Of a DNA stretch of 49,083 nt, positions 1 to 10,301 are shown piece after piece. The first letter of the stretch is position 1. Every line of letters begins with the position of its first letter. The position numbers and the translations under genes were made by a program. Below the pieces are notes generated by a model. The model had not been told where the DNA came from, ran no database searches, and saw only the letters and a list, made by a program, of their open reading frames with translations. Source of the DNA: Bacteroidota bacterium (GTDB lineage: Bacteria > Bacteroidota > Bacteroidia > NS11-12g > UBA955); assembly GCA_030833525.1 (NCBI GenBank), contig JAURGZ010000010.1:1-49083 (forward strand), in the 5' to 3' direction.

Positions 1-1
1 A

Positions 2-499
2 GATGCTTATTCCATTCGTGAAAAATGGGGAGATGTTAGAGGAAAAAAGGTAGTCATAGTAGGCGACATTCTGCATTCGCGGGTAGCGGTGAGCAACATA
101 TATTGCTTGCAGTTGCTGGGCGCCGAGGTCATGGTTTGCGGCCCTTCCACATTGATTCCTCGCCACATAAGCGCCATGGGAGTCAAAGTAAGCCATAACC
201 TTGAAGAGGCTCTGCGCTGGTGCGATGTTGCCAACATGTTGCGCATTCAATTGGAACGCCAAGATCAACGATTCTTCCCCTCGCTTCGAGAATATTCAGC
301 TCTATATGGCCTGACCGGCGCCAAATTGAAATCGATCGGGAAAGACATAACCATCATGCACCCTGGGCCGATCAACCGAGGCGTCGAAATAAGTTCTGAC
401 GTGGCCGATGGCAGCTCCAGCATCATACTTCAACAAGTGGAAAATGGGGTAGCCATACGCATGGCCGTGTTGTTTTTGCTGGCTCAACACAAATTGTAA
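2..499 (+). CDS. pyrB: Aspartate carbamoyltransferase catalytic chain, C-terminal part (truncated by window edge)
   Basis: Open from the window start in frame 2 (DAYSIREKWGDVRGKKVVIVGDILHSRVAVSN...); contains IMHPGPINRGVEI typical of ATCase. Confidence 0.93.
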   Translation, partial: DAYSIREKWGDVRGKKVVIVGDILHSRVAVSNIYCLQLLGAEVMVCGPSTLIPRHISAMGVKVSHNLEEALRWCDVANMLRIQLERQDQRFFPSLREYSALYGLTGAKLKSIGKDITIMHPGPINRGVEISSDVADGSSSIILQQVENGVAIRMAVLFLLAQHKL

Positions 500-1525
500 A
501 TGAATCCCGTCCTGGTTGAAATTTGGCGTGGCCCTATGATAGAGAGCTTTCACCGTGGCGCCGTGGTGGTCGTTGACCAAAAGGGCAAGACCGTATTTTC
601 TCTTGGAGATGCTCAGCAGTGGGCTTACCCGCGGTCAGCCATGAAGTACTTTCAACACATTCCATTTCTAGTCTCAGGTCAATTCGACAAATGGGGTTGG
701 GGACCAAAAGAATTGGCGATACTCTGTGCTTCTCACAACGGCGAAACCATGCACACCTCATTGGTAGAAAGCATGTTGAAGCAAATGAATCTCGAGTCCA
801 GTCAGTTGGAATGCGGCCCACAAGCGCCCACCTTGAGAGTGGATCAAGAAAAATTGTTATTGGCCGGTGAAAAACCCAGTTGCTTGCACAACAATTGCTC
901 AGGTAAACACACGGGTTTTTTGGCCGCCTGTCTCTCTCTTGGTCATGAAATTCAGGACTACATCCATCCTGAACACCCCCTGCAGCAATCCATCAAAAAG
1001 GTCATCGCTCAGTTTTACGAAATGCCCGAGTTGGATTTAAAAACCGGATTGGACGGATGCAGCGCACCCATTTTTGGCATGCCGTTGAGAAACCAAGCCT
1101 TGGCATATTTGAATTTGATACAACCCCAGCGCGTAAGCGATGACCCTCGCGTTTGGGAAGCCTGTAAGCGCATTGTAGCTGCGGTAGCTATGTACCCAGA
1201 ATTGATTGCCGGAAGCCAGCGTTACTGCAGCGACTTGGTTCGCATCACAAAGGGTAGAATCATAGGGAAAACAGGGGCTGATGGCATTTATTCCCTGGCC
1301 ATTCCTGATGAGAAATTAGCGGCAGTCATCAAGATAGACGACGGCAAAATGGGCCCCCAATATCAGGTTGCCCATCAATTGTTGTTGGAAATGGGATTGC
1401 TTTCTCAAAAGGAGCAAGAGGAATTGAAAGACTATTCCGAACAAGCCAATGTCAATTTTGCCAAACGCCAGGTTGGGTTTACACGCGCAGTAGCCCTAAA
1501 TTGCTCGTTTAATCGATACTCTTGA
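500..1525 (+). CDS. Asparaginase II family protein (PF06089-like)
   Basis: LVEIWRGPMIESFHRGAVVVVD, YPRSAMKYFQ, NNCSGKHTGFLA motifs; ATG directly abuts the pyrB stop. Confidence 0.9.
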   Translation: MNPVLVEIWRGPMIESFHRGAVVVVDQKGKTVFSLGDAQQWAYPRSAMKYFQHIPFLVSGQFDKWGWGPKELAILCASHNGETMHTSLVESMLKQMNLESSQLECGPQAPTLRVDQEKLLLAGEKPSCLHNNCSGKHTGFLAACLSLGHEIQDYIHPEHPLQQSIKKVIAQFYEMPELDLKTGLDGCSAPIFGMPLRNQALAYLNLIQPQRVSDDPRVWEACKRIVAAVAMYPELIAGSQRYCSDLVRITKGRIIGKTGADGIYSLAIPDEKLAAVIKIDDGKMGPQYQVAHQLLLEMGLLSQKEQEELKDYSEQANVNFAKRQVGFTRAVALNCSFNRYS

Positions 1526-3074
1526 AGATTTTTTCCCAGCGAATTCCTTTTGTTTCGTAGATCCATTCTCCGTTTACGATTAAAGGAAGTCCCAACTCGT
1601 CGATGCCGATTACTTTCTTCAAACCGAAGAAGGTAAACAAGGGCTTACCCAGCATGTGATCTTCGGGAACGTAGCCCCAAAAACGAGAGTCCAAGCTGTT
1701 GTAGCGGTTGTCACCGATCATCCAATAGTAACCCATCTGAAAAGTGTAGGCCGTGATTTCAGCCCCCTGGCCGCCGTCAGAAACAAACACCACCCGAGGC
1801 GTTCCATCGGCATTTTGACCGCGCTGTTGAACCACAATGTTGTTGCCCTCGTATTTATTGATGGCTGTTTTCAAGACATCCCAGTTGGAAGGAGTCAGGG
1901 TTACGGTTTGACCGCGTTTAGGCAAATAAATGGGGCCCCAATTGTTCACATCCCATTGGTGTTTCAAGAATTGAGTCGCCATGGTATCAGGAAAAATGGG
2001 ATCTCGCTGACCATCATCTTGAATGTCTTCCATCACCACCTTCACCGATGGATGCTGTTGCAATTTGCGCGCATTTTCGGGATAGGTAGACACGTTGTAT
2101 GGAATCAGGCCAGGCTGTGCTTTGAGCAAGTCCATGGCCCGTCGGGCAGGTAAGAAATCGCCCAAATCGTACTCCACCAGAAAATCTTGGGTAATGGGCT
2201 CTGACATCATCAGCAAATAGCGTTTTTGCTGCTTACCTACGATGGGTAATTTTCGACCATTGATGTAAATCTGACCGGCTTTCATCAGCACGGTATCTCC
2301 TGGAATGCCTACACAGCGCTTGACATAATTGTCTTTGCGATCGATGGGGTAGCGGTCATCGTCACCCGGCCAGTTGAACACCATGACATTGTTGTTCTGA
2401 ACCTTATACCAACCGGGCAAACGCATGTAAGGCAGTTGAAAAGAGCCGATGTAAGCCGGAAATCCGAAAATTTCTTTCGCTGAATATACGGGCAAAGCCA
2501 AGGGAGTAAAAGGAATGCGCATTCCGATTTTCACACGGCTGACGACCAAGTAATCACCCACTTTCAAATTGGATTCCATGGAAGGAGTAGGGATTTGGTA
2601 CAAATCGAAAAACAAGGCGCGCATGCCACCTGCCACATAAGCCGCAAACAAAAGAGCATCGGCCCATTCGCGACCCCCCCCGTTGACCGGTACATGTTCT
2701 TTTCTCCAATTTTTATCGCCTCCAGGACCTAGGTAAGTCAATTGTTTATCGGTCCATGCCCAGTAAGGGAAGTAGGCAAAACTGAAAACAATGCCCAACA
2801 GTTGATCTTGGAAACGGTGTTTACCGAAACTGCGAAGCAAATCCAAACACAAATTGAAGGAAAAGAGAATATTGACACATGGTATCAACATACCCAGGAG
2901 GTACCACGATGGGCGCCCTACGATGCGTATCCAAATCCACCAGGAGTAAACCGGAACCCAAGCCTGCCAACCTTTTTCACCTGCTGCTTGAAACAAGCGA
3001 TACAAGCCCAAGCGAACTCCGACCCAAGCCACTCCCCAAAGCAGGAGAAACAATTCTATGTTAACCGAATTCAT
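1509..3074 (-). CDS. lepB: Signal peptidase I with N-terminal multi-TM extension
   Basis: PTPSMESNLKVGDYLVVSR (Ser), YVKRCVGIPGDTV (Lys), WMIGDNRYNSLDSRFWGYVPEDHMLGKP. Confidence 0.93.
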   Translation of the reverse strand: MNSVNIELFLLLWGVAWVGVRLGLYRLFQAAGEKGWQAWVPVYSWWIWIRIVGRPSWYLLGMLIPCVNILFSFNLCLDLLRSFGKHRFQDQLLGIVFSFAYFPYWAWTDKQLTYLGPGGDKNWRKEHVPVNGGGREWADALLFAAYVAGGMRALFFDLYQIPTPSMESNLKVGDYLVVSRVKIGMRIPFTPLALPVYSAKEIFGFPAYIGSFQLPYMRLPGWYKVQNNNVMVFNWPGDDDRYPIDRKDNYVKRCVGIPGDTVLMKAGQIYINGRKLPIVGKQQKRYLLMMSEPITQDFLVEYDLGDFLPARRAMDLLKAQPGLIPYNVSTYPENARKLQQHPSVKVVMEDIQDDGQRDPIFPDTMATQFLKHQWDVNNWGPIYLPKRGQTVTLTPSNWDVLKTAINKYEGNNIVVQQRGQNADGTPRVVFVSDGGQGAEITAYTFQMGYYWMIGDNRYNSLDSRFWGYVPEDHMLGKPLFTFFGLKKVIGIDELGLPLIVNGEWIYETKGIRWEKIFKSID

Positions 3075-3802
3075 GAATGTTGCGAATCGGTAAAATTAAG
3101 CATATCCTGCATGTTGAATACACCGGTTTTCCCAAAAATCCATTGGGCAGCTTGGAGTGCACCTCTTGCAAATCCCTCACGGCTATGAGCAATGTGCTCC
3201 ATGTGCAAGGTATCGATGCTCGAAGACCAAACTATGCTGTGCGTTCCCGGCACCGGGTCTTGCCGATGAGCCAATACAGGCAATTGATTCGCAGACGCTT
3301 GATTGGGGTCATCGACCAATTTCCATTGCTTGTATTCACCGGCTTTCAGAATGCCTTCAGCCAAACTAATGGCTGTGCCCGAAGGGGCATCTTTCTTGGC
3401 CGTGTGGTGAATTTCGGTCAAGGTTGCTCGGTACCCATTGCCTTTCATCAGTCTTGCCATAATTTCATTCATCTTGAAAAACAGATTAACTCCAATGCTG
3501 AAATTGGTGGCATAAAACAAGGCTCCTTGATGGCGATCGACTTGCCTGCAAATGGCGTCAAATTGATCGTACCAACCGGTGGTTCCCACCACAATGGCAA
3601 CCCCTTTTTGCAAGCATATCTGCACGTGCGTGGCCGCCAATTTGGGTTCCGTAAAGTCGATGGCCACATCGACGTTCAAGGGGCTTTCGTCAGTCAATGG
3701 ATTTTGACTGTCGTATCGCTCAGCGATGGTCATATGGAATTCGGGAGCCAGGGATTCCATCATTTTTCCCATTTTCCCGTATCCAACTATGGCAATTTTC
3801 AC
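3071..3802 (-). CDS. dapB: 4-hydroxy-tetrahydrodipicolinate reductase (GTG start; ORF track start is too far upstream)
   Basis: VKIAIVGYGKMGK N-terminus, VGTTGWYD, EIHHTAKKDAPSGTA; 4-nt overlap with lepB. Confidence 0.93.
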   Translation of the reverse strand: MKIAIVGYGKMGKMMESLAPEFHMTIAERYDSQNPLTDESPLNVDVAIDFTEPKLAATHVQICLQKGVAIVVGTTGWYDQFDAICRQVDRHQGALFYATNFSIGVNLFFKMNEIMARLMKGNGYRATLTEIHHTAKKDAPSGTAISLAEGILKAGEYKQWKLVDDPNQASANQLPVLAHRQDPVPGTHSIVWSSSIDTLHMEHIAHSREGFARGALQAAQWIFGKTGVFNMQDMLNFTDSQHS

Positions 3803-3828
3803 CAAACAAAGGTAGTTTGCGCAGCCAA

Positions 3829-4863
3829 ATGGCCCCACACAAACGCCCTTCGAAACGAAAAAAAACCAAAGGCTCATGGGCCATTGGCTTCCTGGCATTA
3901 GCAGTCGCTGCAGGTGTCATTCTCTCTTGGGGGAAAACCCAGAACGAGCGAACTCAGGAGTTTCGAGTGCGTGGCAACTGGTCATTATCCCAATTGGATT
4001 CGGCCTTGAACCAAGGTTTAGGCTATCGCCCGTTGATTCCGTTTTCATGGTTTGCCGAGCGTCTGGGATATGCTCAACCCAAAGCCTGTCGCTTGTTAAT
4101 CAAATCGGGCTCTCGATGGTGGAATTTGTTGCAAGACCTCAGGGCTAGCCGAGGGCAAACCTCCAATTGGGTATTGCATGCGGGCTGGCATAGAGCCCAA
4201 ATCAGCCAAAGTTTAGCGCGCATCATCGATGCCGATAGCAGCGAATTGGATGCCCTGTTTCAAAACAATTCTTGCATGGACCCATGGGGAATTGACGCCC
4301 ATTCCTGGCCAGTTATTTTCATTCCCAATACCTACAACTTATCGGCAAGCTCAACGGCCTATGACTTGTTAGAGCGCATGAAGCGAGAAAGCGAGGTTTG
4401 GTGGACCGAAGAGCGTTTGGAAAAGGCGAAATTACAGGGACTGAGCCCTCAAGAAGTCGTCACGCTGGCGAGCATCGTCACCAAAGAAAGCAACCAAGTC
4501 GATGAGTTTGAAACCATAGCCGGCGTTTACATCAATCGACTCCGAATAGGCATGAAGTTGCAGGCAGATCCCACCATCAATTTTGCTCGCGGAAAAATCG
4601 CGCGCGTTCGGGGAGATGCATTGAGCATCGAATCGCCTTTCAATACCTACAAATACGAAGGCTTACCGCCGGGTCCCATATGCACGGCCAACCCCAAGGC
4701 TATTGATGCTGTTCTTCGATACACAGAGCATGCATATTTGTATTTCTGCGCCAAAACAGATGGCAGCCACCGGCACCATTTCTCCCAAAATTTCGAGGAA
4801 CACAAACGCTACGCTCGAGCCTTCAATCGAATGATGAATGAGCGTGAACGCGCTTCGAATTAA
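3829..4863 (+). CDS. mltG: Endolytic transglycosylase MltG
   Basis: TLASIVTKESNQVDEFETIAGVYINRLRIGMKLQADPTI, GLPPGPICTANPKAIDAVL; N-terminal TM; ATG 3829. Confidence 0.93.
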   Translation: MAPHKRPSKRKKTKGSWAIGFLALAVAAGVILSWGKTQNERTQEFRVRGNWSLSQLDSALNQGLGYRPLIPFSWFAERLGYAQPKACRLLIKSGSRWWNLLQDLRASRGQTSNWVLHAGWHRAQISQSLARIIDADSSELDALFQNNSCMDPWGIDAHSWPVIFIPNTYNLSASSTAYDLLERMKRESEVWWTEERLEKAKLQGLSPQEVVTLASIVTKESNQVDEFETIAGVYINRLRIGMKLQADPTINFARGKIARVRGDALSIESPFNTYKYEGLPPGPICTANPKAIDAVLRYTEHAYLYFCAKTDGSHRHHFSQNFEEHKRYARAFNRMMNERERASN

Positions 4864-5642
4864 CGAATGACGACGGGCAGATTCTGCCGAATGGGACCGT
4901 CAATCAAGCGAAGGGAATAGATTCCATGGGGCAACTCACGAGCTTCCAATTCTTGGCATTGGGACCCTTCAGCCACCATCTGGCCTTGGGAGTTGAACAA
5001 CATGGCTGATTCCACCTGTCGGCTCCAAACCACTCGACCCTCACAAGGATTGCCCAAAAGTTGCAAGTCCTGAAATTTCTCAACGCTAGATACCCCTGAG
5101 GTCGATCCGGCAAACACTTTCGACAATTGAGAGAATTGATCCCCTCCATTGCCTCCATTGTTATTCGAGCAAACGCTGGTTGCGTATAAAGTCAATTCGG
5201 TTCCACCCGTGCTGGGAGCTGTCCAATCGCAGGTCCATGCTGACCCGTCGCCGGGAGAAGAATGACCCACCACAGATGCAGACCCTGCTTGGTAAATGTT
5301 GCATTTTGAAGCAGCATTGCTAAAGGTTCCTTGGGATTTCCCATTGGCATCAACCAAGGTGAATTGAAACCCACGTTTCACCGATGCCCCCCCTGTAGAA
5401 ATGAGTTGAATGGTGTAGGTTTTATCAGCTTGCCAATTGCTGACTTCTTGAGATGTCGCTTTGTCGGTGATCTTCACCGATAAACTAGCGCCCAAATCGG
5501 CGGTTCCGCCGTGGCAACTTTGGCAAGTACCCGAACTCCCAGGAGATCCCGTGCGGTTGCCACCCGGGCCATTGGAATTGGAAAGCAGGGTAGGGATTCC
5601 GATCAAAGCCAAGGCCGATAAGGCCATTTGCATCTTTTTCAT
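4860..5642 (-). CDS. T9SS-sorted secreted protein, choice-of-anchor V/Reeler-like domain with a CxxCH motif
   Basis: Signal peptide MKKMQMALSALALIGIPTLL; GSPGSSGTCQSCHGG; C-terminal LLGNPCEGRVVWSRQ...LPHGIYSLRLIDG type A CTD. Confidence 0.75.
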   Translation of the reverse strand: MKKMQMALSALALIGIPTLLSNSNGPGGNRTGSPGSSGTCQSCHGGTADLGASLSVKITDKATSQEVSNWQADKTYTIQLISTGGASVKRGFQFTLVDANGKSQGTFSNAASKCNIYQAGSASVVGHSSPGDGSAWTCDWTAPSTGGTELTLYATSVCSNNNGGNGGDQFSQLSKVFAGSTSGVSSVEKFQDLQLLGNPCEGRVVWSRQVESAMLFNSQGQMVAEGSQCQELEARELPHGIYSLRLIDGPIRQNLPVVIR

Positions 5643-5761
5643 ACAGCGAAATACGGCCATTTGAAGCCATTAAAAAACAGAGGCTGGGATTGTGAAGGAA
5701 TGCTCGCATTTTTTTACACGTTTTTGAGCCAAAAACCCAAGGCAAATAGGGGGGCAGCCCT

Positions 5762-5769
5762 TACCTTTG
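5762..5769 (+). promoter_or_regulatory. -7 box TACCTTTG of the nuo operon, 7 nt before the nuoA ATG
   Basis: Exact match to Bacteroidota TAnnTTTG; no convincing -33 TTG seen. Confidence 0.55.
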
Positions 5770-5776
5770 CGCACGC

Positions 5777-6142
5777 ATGAATCAACCATCGTCCTACATC
5801 CCGGTACTCATCCAGATGGCGGTTGCTGTTGGTTTCGTGGCACTTGCTTTGGGTTTGTCCCACTTGTTAGGCCCGAAACGCAAAACCACCAACAAAGACG
5901 AAAATTTCGAATGTGGTATTGAAATTCAAGGAGATGCACGTTTCCCTGTTTCGGTAAAATACTTTCTTTCGGCCATTTTGTTTGTCTTATTCGACGTAGA
6001 GGTCATCTTCTTTTACCCCTATGCCGTCAATTTCAAAGAGATGGGTTGGGAAGGTTTTATTGCCGTTAGCACATTTGTTGGCTTTTTCTTAGCCGGCTTC
6101 ATATACGTTTGGAAAAAAGGCGCCCTAGAGTGGGAAAAATAA
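5777..6142 (+). CDS. nuoA: NADH-quinone oxidoreductase subunit A
   Basis: [43 protein letters not shown]. Confidence 0.96.
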   Translation: MNQPSSYIPVLIQMAVAVGFVALALGLSHLLGPKRKTTNKDENFECGIEIQGDARFPVSVKYFLSAILFVLFDVEVIFFYPYAVNFKEMGWEGFIAVSTFVGFFLAGFIYVWKKGALEWEK

Positions 6143-6146
6143 TCAA

Positions 6147-6689
6147 ATGGTAAAGATTGTAGAACAACCTGAGGGGTACGAAGGGCAAGGTTTTTTTGCC
6201 ACCTCCTTGGACAAAGTCATCGGCATGGCCCGTGCAAATTCCTTGTGGCCATTGCCTTTTGCAACTTCTTGCTGTGGAATCGAATTCATGGCGACCATGG
6301 GAGCCAACTATGATTTGGCTCGCTTTGGATCAGAGCGTTTGAGTTTCACTCCCCGCCAAGCGGACTTGTTGATGGTCATGGGTACCATTTCGAAAAAAAT
6401 GGGCCCCATTTTGAAGCAAGTGTACGACCAAATGGCTGAACCCAAATGGGTCATCAGCGTGGGTGCTTGTGCTTGCAGCGGCGGCATTTTCGATACCTAT
6501 TCGGTGCTTCAGGGCATTGACCGTGTTATCCCGGTTGATGTTTACGTTCCTGGATGCCCGCCCCGTCCTGAACAAATCATTGAGGGGGTTTTGAAAATCC
6601 AGGAGTTGGCGAAAAACGAGAGTTTGCGCAGACGCAATTCAGATGAATACAAACGCATGTTGGAAAGCTATAACATTGAAACGCGATGA
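6147..6689 (+). CDS. nuoB: NADH-quinone oxidoreductase subunit B
   Basis: [48 protein letters not shown]. Confidence 0.97.
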   Translation: MVKIVEQPEGYEGQGFFATSLDKVIGMARANSLWPLPFATSCCGIEFMATMGANYDLARFGSERLSFTPRQADLLMVMGTISKKMGPILKQVYDQMAEPKWVISVGACACSGGIFDTYSVLQGIDRVIPVDVYVPGCPPRPEQIIEGVLKIQELAKNESLRRRNSDEYKRMLESYNIETR

Positions 6690-7195
6690 ATCCATCTGCC
6701 ATCTCTTTTGAAGATTTTTCCCAAGATTGGGGCTCGGCTCCATGGCTCATCGACATGCATGTTGACGCCTATGGCATGATCAACATGAACATCGACGCCA
6801 CTCAGGTGATTCAAGCAGTAGAAGATTTGCGCGCTTATGAGAAAGCGCCTATTCAATTCCTCACTGACTTGTGCGCCGTGCATTATCCCGAGCGCAGCGG
6901 CAAAGAATTGGAAGTGGTCTATCACTTGCATTGCTTGACCCAAAACCTGCGTCTTCGCGTGAAAGCAGCCCTACCTGAATCCCAGGCTCGCATCCCAAGT
7001 TTGTGCTCTGTGTTCGCTGGAGCCAATTGGATGGAGCGCGAAACTTTTGACTTTTACGGCATACAGTTCGAAGGGCATCCTGACTTGCGCCGCATTCTGA
7101 ATATGGACGAGATGGATTACCATCCGCTGTTGAAACAATACGCCTTGGAAGACGAAACCCGAGACGATAAAGACGACCGATTCTTTGGACGATGA
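6686..7195 (+). CDS. nuoC: NADH-quinone oxidoreductase subunit C
   Basis: [47 protein letters not shown] overlap with nuoB. Confidence 0.95.
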   Translation: MNPSAISFEDFSQDWGSAPWLIDMHVDAYGMINMNIDATQVIQAVEDLRAYEKAPIQFLTDLCAVHYPERSGKELEVVYHLHCLTQNLRLRVKAALPESQARIPSLCSVFAGANWMERETFDFYGIQFEGHPDLRRILNMDEMDYHPLLKQYALEDETRDDKDDRFFGR

Positions 7196-8412
7196 GCGAT
7201 TTGATTTTTAACGAGAAGGGGCAACTGCGCAGCGTCGACACCGTTGACGGCGAATTGGCTACCCTGAACCTGGGACCTACACACCCCGCCACGCACGGGA
7301 TTTTCCAGAATGTACTCAAGGTAGATGGCGAACGAATTGTTTCGGCAGAGCCTACCATTGGTTACATTCACCGCGCTTTTGAAAAGTTGGCTGAGCGTCG
7401 CCCATACCACCAGGTAACCCCCATTACAGACCGCTTGAACTATTGTTCTGCCCCCATCAACAATATGGGTTGGCACATGACGGTTGAAAAACTCATTGGT
7501 GCCGAGATGCCCAAGCGAGTAGACTACATGCGCGTTATCGTTATGGAACTGGCGCGTATAGCCGACCATTTGGTTTGCAACTCCGTGATTGGAGTCGATA
7601 CGGGAGCTCTCACAGGCTTCACGTACATGTTCCAAGAACGCGAGCGCATCTACGACTTATACGAAGAAATTTGCGGTGCTCGACTGACAACCAACGTAGG
7701 TCGTATTGGTGGCTTTGATCGCGATTTCAGCCCTGAATTCATAGCAAAACTGCGCGATTTCCTAATGACTTTCCCCGCACGTTTTGAGGAATTCAATAGT
7801 TTGCTCGAACGCAACCGCATTTTCATGGACCGCGTCATTGGTGCAGGCCCCATAACCGTAGAACGCGCCTTGAGTTATTCTTTCGCGGGCCCCAATTTGC
7901 GAGCCGCTGGTTTGGATTACGATGTTCGCGTCATGAATCCATACTGCAGTTACCAAGATTTCGACTTCGATGTTCCCGTTGGCAAAGACGGCGATACTTA
8001 CGATCGATTCCAGGTGCGCCAAGAAGAAATTCGCCAAAGCCTGCGCATCATTGAGCAAGCCTTGGAGAACATGCCAACGGGTTCCTATCACGCAGACATT
8101 CCCTCTTTTTACATCCCCCCCAAGCAAGAGGTATACAGCAGCATGGAAGCGCTGATTTACCACTTCAAAATCATCATGGGAGAAACCCCTGTTCCCAGCG
8201 GGGAAGTGTACCATGCGGTTGAAGGTGCCAACGGCGAGTTGGGATATTACCTCATCAGCGATGGAGGCCGCACTCCTTATCGCCTGCATTTTCGCAGGCC
8301 TTGTTTCATTTATTACCAAGCCTATCCCGAGATGATTCAAGGCTCTTTGCTCAGTGATGCCATCCTAACCATGAGCAGCATGAACGTGATCGCCGGTGAA
8401 TTAGATGCCTAA
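7192..8412 (+). CDS. nuoD: NADH-quinone oxidoreductase subunit D
   Basis: LGPTHPATHGIFQNVLKVDGE, IGYIHRAFEKLAE, C-terminal SDAILTMSSMNVIAGELDA. Confidence 0.97.
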   Translation: MSDLIFNEKGQLRSVDTVDGELATLNLGPTHPATHGIFQNVLKVDGERIVSAEPTIGYIHRAFEKLAERRPYHQVTPITDRLNYCSAPINNMGWHMTVEKLIGAEMPKRVDYMRVIVMELARIADHLVCNSVIGVDTGALTGFTYMFQERERIYDLYEEICGARLTTNVGRIGGFDRDFSPEFIAKLRDFLMTFPARFEEFNSLLERNRIFMDRVIGAGPITVERALSYSFAGPNLRAAGLDYDVRVMNPYCSYQDFDFDVPVGKDGDTYDRFQVRQEEIRQSLRIIEQALENMPTGSYHADIPSFYIPPKQEVYSSMEALIYHFKIIMGETPVPSGEVYHAVEGANGELGYYLISDGGRTPYRLHFRRPCFIYYQAYPEMIQGSLLSDAILTMSSMNVIAGELDA

Positions 8413-8418
8413 TATTCC

Positions 8419-8949
8419 ATGACAACTGTTATGAACGAATCACGCCAATTTACTCCCGAGTTGCTCGAGGAAGTAAACCGCATAGTATCGCTATTTCCTG
8501 AGGGCAAACAGAAAAGCGCCTTGATCCGGGTCTTGCATTTGGCCCAGGCACATTTTGGGCATTTGGATACAGAAGCCATGGATTACGTAGCCCGATTGCT
8601 GCATTTGAACCCCATCGAGGTGTATGAGGTCGCTACTTTTTACTCCATGTATGACACCAAGCCCGTGGGCAAAGTAAAATTGGAAGTTTGCCGCACTGGC
8701 CCCTGCATGATTGAGGGCGCTGAGAAATTGGTGTCTTACATCGAGCAGAAGCTGGGTATCAAAGACGGTGAAACCACAGCCGATGGTTTATTTACGTTAA
8801 AATCGGTAGAGTGTTTGGGTGCCTGCGGATACGCGCCCATGCTCCAAGCCGGTGAATCTTTTCATGAACATTTGACAGAAGAAAAAGTGGACGCTCTCAT
8901 TGAAGAGTACCGCGCCAATCCTGTCGCTAATTACATGGGTCTAAAATGA
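8419..8949 (+). CDS. nuoE: NADH-quinone oxidoreductase subunit E
   Basis: VATFYSMYDTKPVGKVKLEVCRTGPCMIEGAE, VECLGACGYAPM (2Fe-2S). Confidence 0.96.
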   Translation: MTTVMNESRQFTPELLEEVNRIVSLFPEGKQKSALIRVLHLAQAHFGHLDTEAMDYVARLLHLNPIEVYEVATFYSMYDTKPVGKVKLEVCRTGPCMIEGAEKLVSYIEQKLGIKDGETTADGLFTLKSVECLGACGYAPMLQAGESFHEHLTEEKVDALIEEYRANPVANYMGLK

Positions 8950-10298
8950 GCAAGAAACTCTTATTAGAGCATATTGACGTAGAGGGCATTCGCTCCTATG
9001 AGGTTTACCGCAAACAAGGCGGTTACCAAGCCGTAGAAAAAGCACTCAAGACACTTTCTCCCGATGACCTCGTGGAAGAAGTGAAAAAGTCAGGTTTGCG
9101 CGGCCGAGGAGGCGCTGGTTTCCCTACAGGAATGAAATGGAGCTTCTTAGCAAAACCAGACGGTGTTCCGCGTCATTTGCTTTGCAATGCCGATGAATCA
9201 GAACCTGGCACTTTCAAAGACCGCTACTTGATGGAGAAAATCCCTCATTTGCTGATTGAAGGCATGATTCTGTCGTCGTACGCTTTGGGAGCCAACCAAT
9301 CCTACATCTACATACGCGGTGAATACATGTTTGTCATGCGCATCGTGGAGCAAGCGATTGCCGAAGCCTATGCCAACGGTTGGTTGGGTAAAAACATCAT
9401 GGGTTCAGGTTTTGATTTGGACTTGGCTATTACCCCTGGTGCAGGTGCTTACATCTGTGGCGAGGAAACGGCTTTGATCGAATCGTTAGAAGGCAAACGT
9501 GGAAATCCCCGCATGAAGCCGCCATTCCCGGCTGTGAAAGGATTGTGGCAACGTCCCACCGTAGTTAATAACGTTGAAACCATTGCCGCTGTAGTTCCCA
9601 TTGTCAATCACGGAGGAGATGCCTATGCCGCCATCGGTATCGGGCGCAGCACAGGTACTAAATTGATTAGCGCCAGCGGTAACATCAACAAACCCGGTGT
9701 TTACGAAATCGAATTGGGTTTACCCGTAGAAGAGTTCATTTACAGCGAAGAATACTGTGGAGGTATAAAGAATGGCAAACGACTTAAAGCCTTGATTCCA
9801 GGAGGTTCATCCGTTCCCGTTTTGCCCCATTATTTGGTATGCAAAACAGCGGCAGGTGAAGATCGCCTCATGAGCTACGAAAGTTTAGCCGACGGCGGAT
9901 TCGCAACCGGTTCCATGTTGGGATCAGGTGGTTTCATCGTTTATGATGAAGACCAGTGCATGGTTCGAAACACCTGGAATTTCAGCCGCTTCTACCACCA
10001 CGAAAGTTGTGGCCAATGCAGCCCTTGCCGCGAAGGAACCGGCTGGATGGAAAAAGTCCTGCACCGCTTGGAAGAAGGTCACGGAACCATGGAAGACATT
10101 GATTTGCTTTGGGATATCCAACGCAAAATCGAGGGCAATACCATTTGTCCCTTGGGAGATGCAGCTGCTTGGCCTGTTGCGGCTGCGATTCGTCACTTCC
10201 GCGAGGAATTTGAATGGCACGTTCGCCAACCTAAGCTTTGCTTGGAACGCAACTACGGCCTAGTTACAGAAAAAAAATTCGAAGCTCAACCCGCATAA
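8946..10298 (+). CDS. nuoF: NADH-quinone oxidoreductase subunit F
   Basis: GLRGRGGAGFPTGMKW, GAYICGEETALIESLEGKRGNPRMKPPFPA, ESCGQCSPCREGTGW. Confidence 0.97.
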   Translation: MSKKLLLEHIDVEGIRSYEVYRKQGGYQAVEKALKTLSPDDLVEEVKKSGLRGRGGAGFPTGMKWSFLAKPDGVPRHLLCNADESEPGTFKDRYLMEKIPHLLIEGMILSSYALGANQSYIYIRGEYMFVMRIVEQAIAEAYANGWLGKNIMGSGFDLDLAITPGAGAYICGEETALIESLEGKRGNPRMKPPFPAVKGLWQRPTVVNNVETIAAVVPIVNHGGDAYAAIGIGRSTGTKLISASGNINKPGVYEIELGLPVEEFIYSEEYCGGIKNGKRLKALIPGGSSVPVLPHYLVCKTAAGEDRLMSYESLADGGFATGSMLGSGGFIVYDEDQCMVRNTWNFSRFYHHESCGQCSPCREGTGWMEKVLHRLEEGHGTMEDIDLLWDIQRKIEGNTICPLGDAAAWPVAAAIRHFREEFEWHVRQPKLCLERNYGLVTEKKFEAQPA

Positions 10299-10301
10299 AG
10301 C

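Noticed and set aside
1509-3074. Extra-long signal peptidase with N-terminal TM extension and large insert
   Set aside because: Typical of Bacteroidota LepB; catalytic motifs intact
3077-3901. 274-aa plus-strand ORF antisense to dapB
   Set aside because: Shadow of a well-supported dapB; translation shows no recognisable domain
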